DNA of 64,000 nucleotides, taken from contig JAHLWZ010000822.1 in assembly GCA_020536535.1 (NCBI GenBank), forward strand, positions 45,337-109,336, written 5' to 3'. Positions 22,084 to 33,842 of the stretch are shown piece after piece. Every line of letters begins with the position of its first letter. The stretch's first letter is position 1. The notes under the pieces are model-generated. The model saw only the letters and a list, made by a program, of their open reading frames with translations, was not told the origin of the DNA and did not search any database. The stretch is from Pelomyxa schiedti. Lineage: Eukaryota; Evosea; Pelobiontida; Pelomyxidae. The translations under genes and the position numbers were made by a program.

Positions 22084-24384
22084 ATGAGCCAGCAGGACCC
22101 ACGGGCGGCGCCTTCGCGGGACGGGGAGGGAACCGCCGCCGAGCACGAGCCCACGCCCATGCCCGAGTTCATCTCTTTGGCCCAGTACAGCGGAGCCACC
22201 CTCCGCACAAGCAGCGGCCTCCCAACCCAATCCCGGCACCAGAACCACCACCCACAACAACAACAACCACAACGACAACAGCAGCGGCAACAGCAACAAC
22301 AAGCGCCACCCCACCCACCCCAGCGCAAACGCCCCCGCGTAGAGGAGGCCGCCGCCCCCGCGCCTCGCACCGCGCTCATGCCCCTCCCGCAGGCGCAGAC
22401 GCAACCGCAGGTGCGGCCGCGCCCGGCTCCCGCGGCGCTTCCGCCCCCGCCCCCGCCTCGGCCGCCGTGCCCCGACAGCAGAGGTCCCGCGCCGCGGCCC
22501 GCGCCGCCTGTGGACCAATCACGGGACCAGGCACGGCAAGGGGGTGGCGGCCAGCCACTCCCTCGAATGGAGGAGGGCCCGTGGACCGTGATCGACTCTG
22601 ACGACGACAGCACTAGCAAGGAGATCGGTGAGGAGGACGACGACGACGTGGTGGAGGTGCCGCCCCCCATAATGCCGACTACGACTGCACCACCGCCGCT
22701 TAATTCTCTCGCTCTTGCACCTACTCACAGAGAGTGCACTGCAAATCCTTCTCACGCAATTCCAGCGGAACCTGCTGCTGCGGCTCCAGTTCTAACTCCC
22801 CCAGTTAAAGTTCCCATTGCAACTGCACCAATAACCACTTCAGTTCTCACTCGCCCTCCAGCAACTCCACTTGGAACAACTCAACTTCAATTTGAAGCTT
22901 CAAATCCCACTCCAACTCCACGTCTAAATGCAACTGCAACTCCAACGCCTAATTCTACTTGTAGTACTTCAGCTCTGGCTCCGCCGTCTATTACCACATC
23001 CAAAACTTCAGCTCCAGTGTTTCCTTCAAACCCCATCAAATCCGCCACGCCGGGCAGTTCGCAACCTTGTAGGCAGCAGCAGCAGGAAGAACGAGCTCTG
23101 CCCCAGCAGCAACAGCAACTCGAAAAGAAAGAAGCCAAGCCGCAACAAAAGATAGGTCTGGAACTTGGACTGGAACCCCAGCCGCCACTTGCATTGGCTC
23201 CCTCGCCATTGTGCGCTATTCCAGCCCCTCACCCGCAGCCGCCACAACCTCAATTCACAACAATCAAGCACAATAACATACCGCAGAAGAAGGATTCCCA
23301 AATAGAGGCCCTCAATCCCGTTATAGAGCATTCACCCTTGCAAGCTGAAACACAGGCCCACATGCAAGAGCAAAATCGAGCACAAGCGCAACCACAGAAG
23401 CAGCCGCAGACACAGACACAACTGCAACCGCTATCGCAACAGCAACAGCAACCGCTATCGCAACAGCAACAGCAACCACAACCACAATCGAACATGCCTC
23501 TCTTCCCACAAACACTTCAAAAACAACCACAACAACAAACCCCAGTGTCGCAAGAACCTCAACAGTTAGAGCCTTCAACTCATCCACTGCTCCAAACACA
23601 AAAGAGATTGGAAGTGGAAATAGAAAAACCAATAGAGAGACGAGCAGCGACACAACCACAGACAAGTCCCCAGGAACCCAACACCACACAGAAAACCAAT
23701 CAAAACCGCGAACCCATTATGGAACCCAGTGTTCTCCAACACGGTGCACCTCCACCCCCTGCGCGACCTTCAAATGAAGCCCGAATCAGGCGGACTTGCT
23801 TATCATTCTTAGAGGAAATGGAACAGCATGATGCTTACAAAGACAGGACCGAAAGGAATAGCGGAATGGCTGCCAAAGAAATCCGGAAGACATTCATAGC
23901 CGACTGGCTCAACTCGCTGACTGAGACTGAGAAAAAGCGCAACCTCTACGACATGGTTGCGATATTCCAGTCGGGAAACATTCCTGCCAACTTCGCTGTC
24001 AATGTGTCACCTTCAGAAGCAGCAGTTGTTTGTGAGAAAGAGTGGACCGCGGAACAGGTCGCTAAAGCCAAAGCCGAACGCCAAAACAGACATCAAGAAA
24101 CGCACACCGAAGAAGCTCACACAGAGGAAACACAACAAGATGCAATCCAAAGGAATGCTGGGAAAAATAAGCCAAAGAAACACCCCAAGCACCCGCCAAA
24201 TTACGCAAATCAGGACCCACAGCCCCCAACACAAATTCATTCATCAACAATTCCAACAAGTGACAACACACTACAGCACATTGCTGCCACGAAAAAGACC
24301 AATGCAAACCCTGAATCCACTACAACAGCAGGGAAGCCCCGGAACAACGATATACAAGTAATTGTGCTGGATGACGATGAGTGA
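22084..24384 (+). CDS. Gln/Pro-rich nuclear-type protein with possible SUMO-interacting motifs
   Basis: This single frame gives 766 residues from the ATG at 22084. The first 550 residues are low-complexity: runs of Q, P, T and A, with repeated blocks such as QPLSQQQQ at 23433-23480. Around residues 565-660 there is a compact, charged, probably helical part (RIRRTCLSFLEEMEQ, KTFIADWLNSL, YDMVAIFQSGNIP). Three hydrophobic-acidic patches look like SUMO-interacting motifs: WTVIDSDDD near residue 165, DDDVVEVPP near 190, and VIVLDDDE at the extreme C-terminus. The short hydrophobic core next to acidic residues is typical of such motifs. Function is unknown; a transcription or chromatin scaffold is a guess. 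A SUMO protease gene lies 19 kb away, which need not be meaningful. Confidence 0.65.
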   Translation: MSQQDPRAAPSRDGEGTAAEHEPTPMPEFISLAQYSGATLRTSSGLPTQSRHQNHHPQQQQPQRQQQRQQQQQAPPHPPQRKRPRVEEAAAPAPRTALMPLPQAQTQPQVRPRPAPAALPPPPPPRPPCPDSRGPAPRPAPPVDQSRDQARQGGGGQPLPRMEEGPWTVIDSDDDSTSKEIGEEDDDDVVEVPPPIMPTTTAPPPLNSLALAPTHRECTANPSHAIPAEPAAAAPVLTPPVKVPIATAPITTSVLTRPPATPLGTTQLQFEASNPTPTPRLNATATPTPNSTCSTSALAPPSITTSKTSAPVFPSNPIKSATPGSSQPCRQQQQEERALPQQQQQLEKKEAKPQQKIGLELGLEPQPPLALAPSPLCAIPAPHPQPPQPQFTTIKHNNIPQKKDSQIEALNPVIEHSPLQAETQAHMQEQNRAQAQPQKQPQTQTQLQPLSQQQQQPLSQQQQQPQPQSNMPLFPQTLQKQPQQQTPVSQEPQQLEPSTHPLLQTQKRLEVEIEKPIERRAATQPQTSPQEPNTTQKTNQNREPIMEPSVLQHGAPPPPARPSNEARIRRTCLSFLEEMEQHDAYKDRTERNSGMAAKEIRKTFIADWLNSLTETEKKRNLYDMVAIFQSGNIPANFAVNVSPSEAAVVCEKEWTAEQVAKAKAERQNRHQETHTEEAHTEETQQDAIQRNAGKNKPKKHPKHPPNYANQDPQPPTQIHSSTIPTSDNTLQHIAATKKTNANPESTTTAGKPRNNDIQVIVLDDDE

Positions 24385-24635
24385 AATTGAAAAATGAAAA
24401 ATGAATAGGGAAAGGCCCAGACAACAGTGCCTTTGTTTTCTTTGTTGTATCACTACATAGGAAGAAGGCATAACGTGTGCTTCTTCACAAATTACCGAAC
24501 TTGGCTTTGGCCCGCCGGCGTTCTGTCACCATTCCCATCATCTTGCTCCGATTTATTGGTGTGGTGGAACATTTGGCCCCCTGGTGCGATAGTCAATTAA
24601 TTCACCAGTTATTATTGAAGGGATGTTGAGGGGGG

Positions 24636-25965
24636 TCATACTGTGAGCCAGGGATGTTCCAGAGCTTGTTTTGCTGTAAGTCTTTGAGTAGGGTCCAAAA
24701 CAAGAAGAGAATCTATAAAATTTTTCGCTTCATCGGAAATTCCTGACCAGTACTATAGAAGTTTAACAAAAGCGTTAACATTGATAGAGCAGTATTACTT
24801 CCTCATGGTACTCATAATGACCATGCAAAATTTCCTCAAATACGATTGGTACAGAATCACCAAAGAATGGGGGATATCCGCACAATCTTTGTATGTTTAG
24901 TCTTACGTAATCCACATGTAGATAAGTTAAAGCTGGTGACTCACAAAATATAGGTGATAACGCCTGTGATAGTATTAGTGAAAATAGTATGTGTGCAGGA
25001 CCTACCAACTGACCACATGTCAACTGGTTTTCCATAACCAACAGCTTCTAAGATTTCTGGTGCTTTATTGTGAAGTCAGCGGTGGTCTTCGTTGTGTTGT
25101 AATACCAACATAGGACGGAGTGCCACAAGAAGTGTATAACAAACTATCATCTCCAGCAATCTTACTAAATCCAAAATCTGAAAAACAATTGTTCAAACTT
25201 AGTCCAACAAGAAAGAAAAGGTTGGGCCAAACCTGCTATTCGTACATCAAGGTCATCATCTTCCGATCTTAAGAGAAGATTTTCTGGCTAAATCCTTGTT
25301 ATGTAGGAAAAAATATAGGTGTTGGATGACCTTGAGATCTGAGAGAAGTGTGAGGAAGTTAGGTTATGAGTATGGAGAAAAGGAACCTCGATGTACAATA
25401 TTATTGTCATGTAGGTATTTAACAGCGTCGACCACTTTGCGAACAAGAGCAATAGCATCCTGTTCAGAATAACTTCCTTTCTGAACTATACGCTCAAAAA
25501 GTTCCCCTCCAGTCACCCTTCGTTGGGTAAGGCAAAGGATGTATGGAAAGGGGTAAGGGTTGCAGTACAAGTCTGTGACAAGATGAATTTTATCATGAGT
25601 TTCGGCAATATCTCTCAGTGAAATGATGTTTGGGTGGTGTAGGTTCTTCAAAATAGATACTTCGTTTTGCAATGTCTTGGAGTAGTCTCCCATAGCTTTT
25701 TTGTCTTGAAAAATATCATAGAGCTGTGTCAAAAGATAGCAGTGGGTGCGAGAGTCCTACCAACGATTTTTACAGCAACAGCCTCCCCTGTTTCTAAGGT
25801 CTCCGCCATCCACACAACAGAAAATGCACCTCTACCAACAGAACAAGAAAAAAGCGTAAGGAAAAAAGGCCAGACTAAGCAAGTGTATGTGCCTTTGTTA
25901 GAGAAATACCTGCCAAGAATCTTGCATAGCCTATACTTCGTCATAGGGTCGGGTGTTGCGGCCAT
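24636..25965 (-). CDS. CaMK-family serine/threonine protein kinase
   Basis: The gene starts at the ATG at 25965 ([18 protein letters not shown]) and has at least ten short exons. Spliced motifs in order are [75 protein letters not shown] and LEHPWLTV. It is a complete catalytic domain of the CaMK1/DCLK type; I see no separate calmodulin-binding tail because the protein stops right after the domain. The HRDLKPEN motif is assembled from three exons, the middle one only 8 nt long (25331-25338). Two introns use the less common donor GTTGG/GTTCC. Catalytic Lys, Asp and the DFG Asp are all present, so it should be active. The 3' end converges on the Gln/Pro-rich gene with about 250 bp between stops. 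Confidence 0.88.
25331..25338 (-). other. 8-nt microexon in the CaMK-type kinase
   Basis: On the minus strand the 8 bases are flanked by an AG acceptor (plus 25339-25340) and a GT donor (plus 25329-25330). They supply the last two bases of the Asp codon plus Leu and Lys of HRDLKPEN. Skipping the exon shifts the frame and destroys the catalytic loop. Confidence 0.75.
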
Positions 25966-26097
25966 CTGCTAATACACTTTGGTTTAAATTAATTTATGTT
26001 GTTCGTTGCTGTTTTTGTTTTTTTGTTCTTCCGACCCATTTTACAAGCAGGGCATTGCAGTAATTACGGTGCCACACAAATCAAGACAGTTATTCAT

Positions 26098-26436
26098 TCA
26101 GACATAATGGCCCAACACCGTTCTCCTTTTCTTGGGAAAGGAGGCGGGAAGGAAACTTGATGACAAGCTGGTCGGGACTTCTGAGAGACTCAACCACCCA
26201 AATTCAGCTTGTGCAGTTTTCTTCAGTTGAGTTTTTGTGAACCTCTTCATCATCAAGGACACGCTCGTCGTTGTTCTGATTTGCAACGAGTTGATGTGAC
26301 AACAATCAACTTCTGGTTTTTCCTCTCAAACTGGTGCCTGGGGAAAATTTTCACTTCCTATAAGGCGACTTCACCACGCACGGCAGGAAACCAAATTACT
26401 TTTAGTTACATACCATCCATCACAACCGATCGTCAT
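26098..26436 (-). CDS. Possible small two- or three-exon gene
   Basis: I do not recognise it. From the ATG at 26436, a short exon (MTIGCDG) joins by a GTATGT donor to an acceptor near 26337. It continues WHQFERKNQKLIVVTSTR, which reads like a beta-rich protein segment. A second splice near 26254 would lead into 26098-26220, where two frames look protein-like (one has WVVESLRSPDQLVIKFP, the other GWLSLSEVPTSL). Product length would be about 70-90 residues. The start codon lies only 12 bp from the divergent start of the ROCO gene. This could also be a chance pattern in a shared promoter. Confidence 0.35.
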
Positions 26437-26448
26437 CAAAATCGGCCC

Positions 26449-29400
26449 ATGGCTTCCAAGCCGTCTACGCCTGTGAAATTCCCACTCCTTTCAATCTTAT
26501 TTATTCCTTGATTGACAACTTCACTTTTTTTTCCCCCTCCCTCCTTCACTACGACAGAGACCTTCTAGGAGATCAAAGCCTGATGTCAACATCAGCGTGT
26601 TTAGCACATACCAATTTGTGGCGCAGTCTTTTTGTTCCAAGTGCTCAACAGGTAATTGTTGTCAATTTTCTGAATAACTTTTTTTGAGTGTGTGAATGCT
26701 GCTTCTTTTTTAACATTTTTGTTGTTGCTGTTTGGTTTTGATTCATAAACAGAGTTCCCTTTACTTGTGGATGGAAAAGTGGTGCATTTAGGACTGGCAG
26801 TTTCCTGTGATGGAATCACTTGTGAGTCACCATTATTGGGTTCTCCTATCACAAGAACAAGAAGCAATAGCCTTACTTTGAGTGCACCATCACTCCTGGC
26901 TGTGACTCCACCAATTGTGGCTGCCACTCCACCTCCTCCCTCACCTTCTCCTTCATTGAGGTCTTCTACATCATTTGGTGCTACTGTCACTCACTCAGAA
27001 TTCACGGTAGTGGTGGTAAGTGTGCTGGACCGTGATGGATTTTCACAGTTGCCTGAATGTGTTCACAACATCCTGTACGGTCCTCATGGGCACTCCATAA
27101 AGCGCAAGGTGGCAGTATGTCTGATTGATATTGACATGTTGAGTGCTTGGGCTTCAGGGGATATTGACACTGTGTGTTCTCGGTGTTTTTCTGCTGGTTT
27201 TGCTGGGCCTCCGCTACCGGGAACTGAAGGAACTAGTGCTGCAAGGAAATGGGATCCTATTAACAGAGAGGAGTTTATGTCCTTTATGAACAGTGAGGAT
27301 GGACAAAACTGTTGCCTCTTCCGTGCAATGGAAGTTGTTGACTCAGCAGGTGTAACTATTTTCTTTCATGATCTTGTGAGATTTTGTGTTCTGAATAAGA
27401 ACAAGTAAGTGTACCGTTTTCTATACTGTGGAGTTGTTTATGTTACATAGGAGATCATGGAAGAAGGCACTCCCACATCTTGATAAGAGTTCTCTTACAA
27501 CACTCCCCCAAAAATTTGGGGCAACAGCTAAAAAAAAAGGATTCACAGAGGAAATATATGAAATGGAAGATTCTCTCATCCACACTTGCGCACAAAAGTT
27601 CGTGCCACTTTCAGAACTCTTATTGTACTTCATTGGTATTTGTTTCAATATTCGCCTGTTGCTTATCGAAGACAGATCAAGACATTCTTCAAGACACCAA
27701 GTCATTCATTTACCTGATGTCACATTTCCCCCACGACTTCCCTAAGTGGAGAAGTTTCTTATCTCCGACATACAACTTCATATTGCCAGATTATTCTCAG
27801 GCAGCTTTGGAATTAGCTTCTCGTAGAAAAAAAAATGTTTCTTTTAACCATTTTGACTTACTCTTTCAGGGAGTGTTCCACCTTCTCCCACAGTGGATAC
27901 CTCTCTTTCCATGAGTTTCCTCATGTTAGCTACACCACCAAGTATTTCACAACCAATTTCAGCCAATGGCGTAAACTATTTTCCAGAAGTGATTCCATGC
28001 ACCTTGACTTCCATCGATTTGTCACATAATTTCTTAACCGAATTACCAGAAACATTTTTTAAGGAACTAAAGGCTCTCCAAAGGCTTAACTTATCATGTA
28101 ACATTCCCAATATTTCCATATGATTCACCTGCGAATTTCTAAAACAAAGGGAATACATTGAGGAGCCTTCCAGATTCCATAACATCTGCTTTTGAACTTC
28201 GCCTAGTTAATGTATCATGTTCATTTTACAAACAAAACCGTGTAAATTCCTTCAGGTGGAACATAATGATCTCACTTCTCTCCCTCAAATGATTGGTGAC
28301 TGCATGCAAATGGAACTGTTATGCGGTCATAACAGGGTCAGTGTCTCTCTTTTTAAGTCTAACTTAAAAAATCTTGTCAGCTTACTTCTATTCCGCACTC
28401 CCTTGTTGAACATATCCGGGCTAACAAAGTTCAATACCTACCAAATCCACTGAATGAAATGCCGCCATTTAAAACCAATGTTGAGTTGGCAGTCTTCCTG
28501 GAGGAGAGATGTCTTAAGGACTCAATGAGATGGCCCAAGGTGAAGATGGTCTTAGTTGGTCCCGTAAGCAACAGTGTTAGTCATTTTCTATTAAACGATA
28601 GTAGGAAAATGTGGGTAAAACTACTCTCCTAAAGAGATTCCAGAGGAAAGATCACGATGGAATGTCAACTGGTAATAGTACTTCTGATTCTTGTGTTTAT
28701 TTTTGGAATAGATGGCATTAATATCCAAGAATTACTCATCAAGGATGTGATATTCAACTGCTGGGGTAAGCATCTATCTTTATTGCTGTTGAATATTGTT
28801 CTGATCATTTTTTAGATTTTGGAGGACAGGTAAGAAGCCTCTCTCTTCCATATTATTTGATACCATCTTAATATATTTCTTATGAGTAGGCAGTTTTTCT
28901 ACCCACGCATCAAGTATTCTCGGTTTTGAATGTGTTGTCAACTAACTATGTAAAGTTTTTTTTAACTGGAAGAGCTCTGTACCTTGTACTTTTTGATACT
29001 GCCAATCCAAATTCTCATCGCATAGAGTATTGGCTAAGGTATTGAGGTCTTTTTAGAACTTAGTTTAACTGACTTTTAAGACAAATTGTTAAGACTGTAA
29101 GAACACCCCCTTATCCCCCAATCATTCTTGTGGGCACTCGAGCTGATAAATTGCCCTCAATGGAACGAGCACATGAGCTGTGCAATTCCCTTTTAGCTCA
29201 GTTTAAGTGTGTTGTCCAACCTGGCCAGGTTGTTGGGTGCATCCCAGTCTGTGCTAAGGATGGTGACCTATCCGAATTACTCAACTGCATTATTTACACA
29301 GTTCATGCAAAACACTCTGTTCTAAAAGAGAGGGTATGCAAGGCTTGCACCTTATTTCTTTTAAATTGCGTAGGTTCCAGGTAGTTGGGTTGTGCTCGAT

Positions 29401-32400
29401 AGAGTTCTCGCAGAAAAAAGAAAAACAACTCAAGTGATGCATTGGGATGAGTTTAACACCGTCTGCAAGGATGTTAAAGTTCTTCCTGAAGAGATACTCA
29501 CAGTATTCCAAAAGTAAACGAGTCCTGTAAATAACTGCAATGTAGGCTACCAGATTTCTACATGGAGTGGGTTCCCTGTTGCACTTTGAAACTACTAATT
29601 CCAAACTTGGTGAGATAGTTATTCTTGACCCGGAATTTCTGGCTGGTTTGTGGTGGTTATTCGACCTCCAATTTACCTAAAAATCCACAGGTGTGATGTC
29701 AACAATTGTCACATTTAAGACGACGATGATAAACCAAGGTTGTTTATCCAAGGAAGCATTGTTACAGATATGGCATGCTTACAGCCCAGATGACCACCCG
29801 CACTTAATAGACTTGCTACACATGTTTCTTATCATGATGCCTTTTAAAATGCCTGATGGACGAGAAGGCTACCTGGTCCCATGGTATGCAGGAATTATGT
29901 AAAACTTGCTGATACATACCCATACCTAGTGTTTTACCCGAGCAAGAACCTCCAGAAGCTAATGAAATTTGGGGAGACAAGGCTTTGGACTCTCACTATG
30001 AATATGGTTTTTTCACCTCTACAATCCTTTTGGTTTTTAAAAAAAACCAACAGAAAGGACTTTCATTTTTGGCAGTCTTCCCATTGGCCTATTCGGGAGA
30101 ATACTGCTTCAAATTCTGCACATGAAAACTCTCATCCGAAAAGCAATCTGGCGTGACAATGCCCGAGTAGAAGCAATGCCTCCTTGTGGTATGGATCATC
30201 AAGGATACGGTAGTATCTAAAACAAACAAATAAAGACTCCCGAGCACAATTTGGCTATGTAACCTTTGATTGCACGTGCGGGTTCACTCCATACCTGAGA
30301 GTGAGTGTCAGAGCACCAAAGGAAGCAGTTTGTGCCTTCGATTCCAGAAACAAAATAACACCCAAAAAGAAACCATGGCTCCTCACACAGCTAATGGATA
30401 GTGTGCAAACAACTCTAGATTGCTTTTATGGGTATGAGGGCAATATTTAATCTGGCACTAAATTTCCCAAGAGTGCATCAATTGAATATGCAAAGGTTAA
30501 TTACCTGCAACCATTGTCCCCCACCCGTTTCTCCCTCGATTCCCCTTCCTCACCAGTTTTCCTATGATGACATTGCTGTAGCCATTTCCAAGAAGACAAC
30601 GTTACTCTGCCCTGTATTGACGTTTATCTCCGAACTTTTTTCCTTAATCGCGGTGCGTCTAGGTTGAAAATAAAGAGATCCAGCTGTGTGCACTAGTTCC
30701 GGAGTTAATTGTATCTACAAATCTTACAATTACAGCAGAAGAAATATCTGATGTCGTTCCGATAGCAGAAGGTTTTTCCACTATTTTCCATCAATTCTAA
30801 TGCACGTGGAACAGGTGGCTATGGAAAAATATATAAAGGTAGAGTTTCATTACAACAGAAGATTATGACGAAAGTACAGGGCAACTGGATAACAGAGTTG
30901 TTGTTCTGAAGGAATTGAAACTCTCATCTGCAGAACAAACAGCAGAAAAATTTTCAGAATTTCACCAGGAAGCAACAATCATGAGGTGAGCCAACCCCGA
31001 ACTTTTTATTATCAACATTTTATTATGCAGCATGTTGGATAGTCCTTACATCGTTCGCCTGTATGGAGTTTGCATGTCCCCGTTGATAATGGTCATGGAA
31101 TATGTTCCTCTTGGGGACTTATACAAACTCATCCATACTGTGCAAGGCGCTGAGAGTGATGACCACAAGATTCAAAGGTCTTTTAGCAAACCGGAGTTAG
31201 TCAGAGAACATAGACATCGGACATCTGTTGCAAGTGGGACTACTAGCCACAGATGGCAGAACACTGAACTGCCTGAGAGCAGCAGTGCAGGTGCTTGGAG
31301 CGGAGGAAGTAGCAGTGGTAGTAGTGCAAAAAAAGATGAGGAATACCGGTCAACACTGGTAAATTCTCACTCTTCTTCTAATGCCCTGCATGGACTTCCA
31401 GAAGGAGAACAAGCTTTCGAAACTCCAATGAGGTTTCTTTCTTCTTACTTACCAGAGTCCTAATCAATGTCGAACCAAAAAGCTGGAGGATGAAACTTCT
31501 CATCGCACTTGATGTTGCCCGTGGATTGCAATATTTACACAGTCTTCACCCTCCAGTTGTCCATCGGTTGACAAAATTCTCTTTTCCGTTTCTCACAGTT
31601 TTCTACACAGGGATCTCCGCAGTGCCAATATTTTTGTATGCCTTTTTTAACTATATAAACAACCTTGCCTTAACCCCTTTCTTAGATACAAACACTAGAT
31701 ACTGAGGCGCCAGTCAGAGCGAAACTTGCTGATTGTAAGTACTTTATTTTATATTTTTTTTGTCTAGTACAACGAGAAACCAATACTCTAGTTGGTCTCA
31801 GTATTAAAGCTGCAGGAAAGGTAGCTGGAAAACTGCGATCCTGGCAGGTTAGTATCGTAGTTCTTTTTTGTTTACATTTATCTGCTCCAGTGGTTAGCTC
31901 CTGAAATTCTGGATACCAGAATAGAAACCTATGACGAACAATCTGATATCTTTAGTTTTGCGGTACAACACAATAAACAGCCTGTTGCTTACCCTTTCCA
32001 GATACTACTGTTTGAAATCATTTGTCGGCAGCACCCATATGATGGTATTTCTTATGTGAAGGTCAGGTCAGTAGCATTCTAACCGAACAAAAAGAGTATT
32101 TTTCTCAGTACTCGATCGTCACCCGCCATTCCACAATGGAATGGAGGGATGCAAATATGAAGGTGGCCATTTCTCAGGAAAATCTTCGACCTACAATCCC
32201 TCGAACAGTTCCACGGTCCAATTTCGATATCGAGATTTTTGGTAACAAACAAAAAGTAAAGTGAGACATTTGATACAAAGATGCTGGAGAACCGCACCCA
32301 ATACAAGACCCACAGCTGGCGAGGTAGTGAGCAAACTTGAAGAAATATTAGGAATCACTCATATGTCCGAACAAGACAGTATTGCCGAGAGCGTGCCAAG

Positions 32401-33764
32401 TATGTACATTCTTATGCCGGCTACCTTTCACGTGTAATAGAAGAACTTCCGGAACCAACATGTTGTTGGAACGTTCCTCTTGATGCCAAGATTTGGAGTT
32501 TTTCTTCTCTGGAAGCCACGGAGACCCACTCCTGGGTATTCTTTTTGAACTATGTTCTCACCTGACTATTTTATAGGTAGGTTGTGCTGACGGTACCGCC
32601 CGACGCATCGATTGGAGTTCTGGCACCTTTGACCTTAAGGTGGTTGCCCATGAGAGGAAAACCAGGATCCATGGGTTACTTATTACCAACGGTGAGTTGT
32701 GGGTGAGTTCCGACTTTGGAGCTATTTCGATTGTCAATTTGAAGGTAAGGAAATAACTCACGGATTTTCCAATTGATTTCTTTAAGACTATGAACTCGCC
32801 TCGACTTCTTCATGCCCATGGGGAGAAACACAGCATATCTTGCCTCATTGTTGTCAATCACCGGAAATTACCTTCCACAGTGTGGAGTGCATCTTCAACC
32901 GAATCCGCTATTGTGGAAATTGATCCCAATGTAAGAGACTTGGTTTACACATTAACTCTTTCATGGAGTAGGAAAAAGAAGTTACCAACAGAGTATACTT
33001 TGACGCAGGCTTAGTAATAAACTCCATGGTGCAGTGTGGGAAGTTTGTTTGGGTTGCCTGCACCAAACGCATACTGATTCTGGATTCTACTAGCATGGCT
33101 ACCCATAGAGTTCTATCCAGACGTGTGTTTGTTTCCTGATGTTTGTCTTGTTCATTTCAGTAGTCCCAGTGATGGGTCGCTATTCTTGTGCTACTGTCAT
33201 TTCAAAAAGAGTATGGCTGGTAGCACAGGATAAAATATGTATTTTTGATTCTACGCACTTGGTAGCTTTTTCCAGCTTTGTATCATTTAATTTTATTTAT
33301 TCACAAACAGAACTGTGTAGCAACTCTAAGTGGACATGAACATGATGTAACTGCTCTCTGCCCTTGTTCCGGGTACCTCCACATCATTATCTTATTTTCT
33401 TCCATTTACCAAGAGTCTTTTAGGGCAGTTGTTTCTGCTGACTCGGAAGGAGCGATATTTATCTGGGACCCACATACGTACATGTCCCTCAGAAAAGTCA
33501 CACTACCCAACGCTTGCTTCATCAATGCCTTACACACATGTAATGAAAGGTATTTTCCAAATTTACATAATGTACACAGCTCAAATGTTCCCACAGAAGC
33601 TTCATGCTATCCACTGTCCACCCTGACTCGGCAGTCATACAATTTTCTTTCTAAACAGTAACGCCTTTCTACTAAACGAGCTGATCACTAACACCACAAA
33701 GATTTTGTCAAGAGGGAGCACCTTCATTGTTGACTTCCTCCTTTTTTTTGGTATTCCAGGCTAA
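26449..33764 (+). CDS. ROCO-family kinase: LRR, Roc, COR, kinase, WD40
   Basis: This is a very long multi-exon gene. The start at 26449 (MASKPSTP, then an intron) leads to a Ser/Thr/Pro-rich N-terminal region. Leucine-rich repeats follow (SIDLSHNFLTELPETFF, NDLTSLPQMIGDC). The Roc GTPase has a P-loop GPENVGKTT formed across an intron, a switch DFGGQ, and a G4-like GTRADKLP. A COR-type region spans about 29.4-30.7 kb. The kinase domain has TGGYGKIYKG, VVLKELKL, HRDLRSANIF and WLAPEIL. WD40-like repeats follow to the stop at 33764 (CVATLSGHEHDVTAL, ADSEGAIFIWD). ROCO proteins are GTP-regulated kinases acting in the cytoplasm and on membranes, with many members in Dictyostelium; the closest layout there is LRR-Roc-COR-kinase-WD40. 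The DFG position reads DLQ with the splice I chose, which is unusual. I did not resolve every exon. Confidence 0.85.
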
Positions 33765-33842
33765 AATCGAAAATAATAAAAAGCACCAGCAATGTATATT
33801 TTGAGCACTGTTCTTTTTTTTTGTTGTGGAAAATACTGCCAC

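Noticed and set aside
21988-22670. Overlapping minus-strand frames of 176 and 196 codons
   Set aside because: Composition is poly-Gly/Arg/Cys from antisense of CAG- and CCG-rich coding sequence; no motif and no start context.
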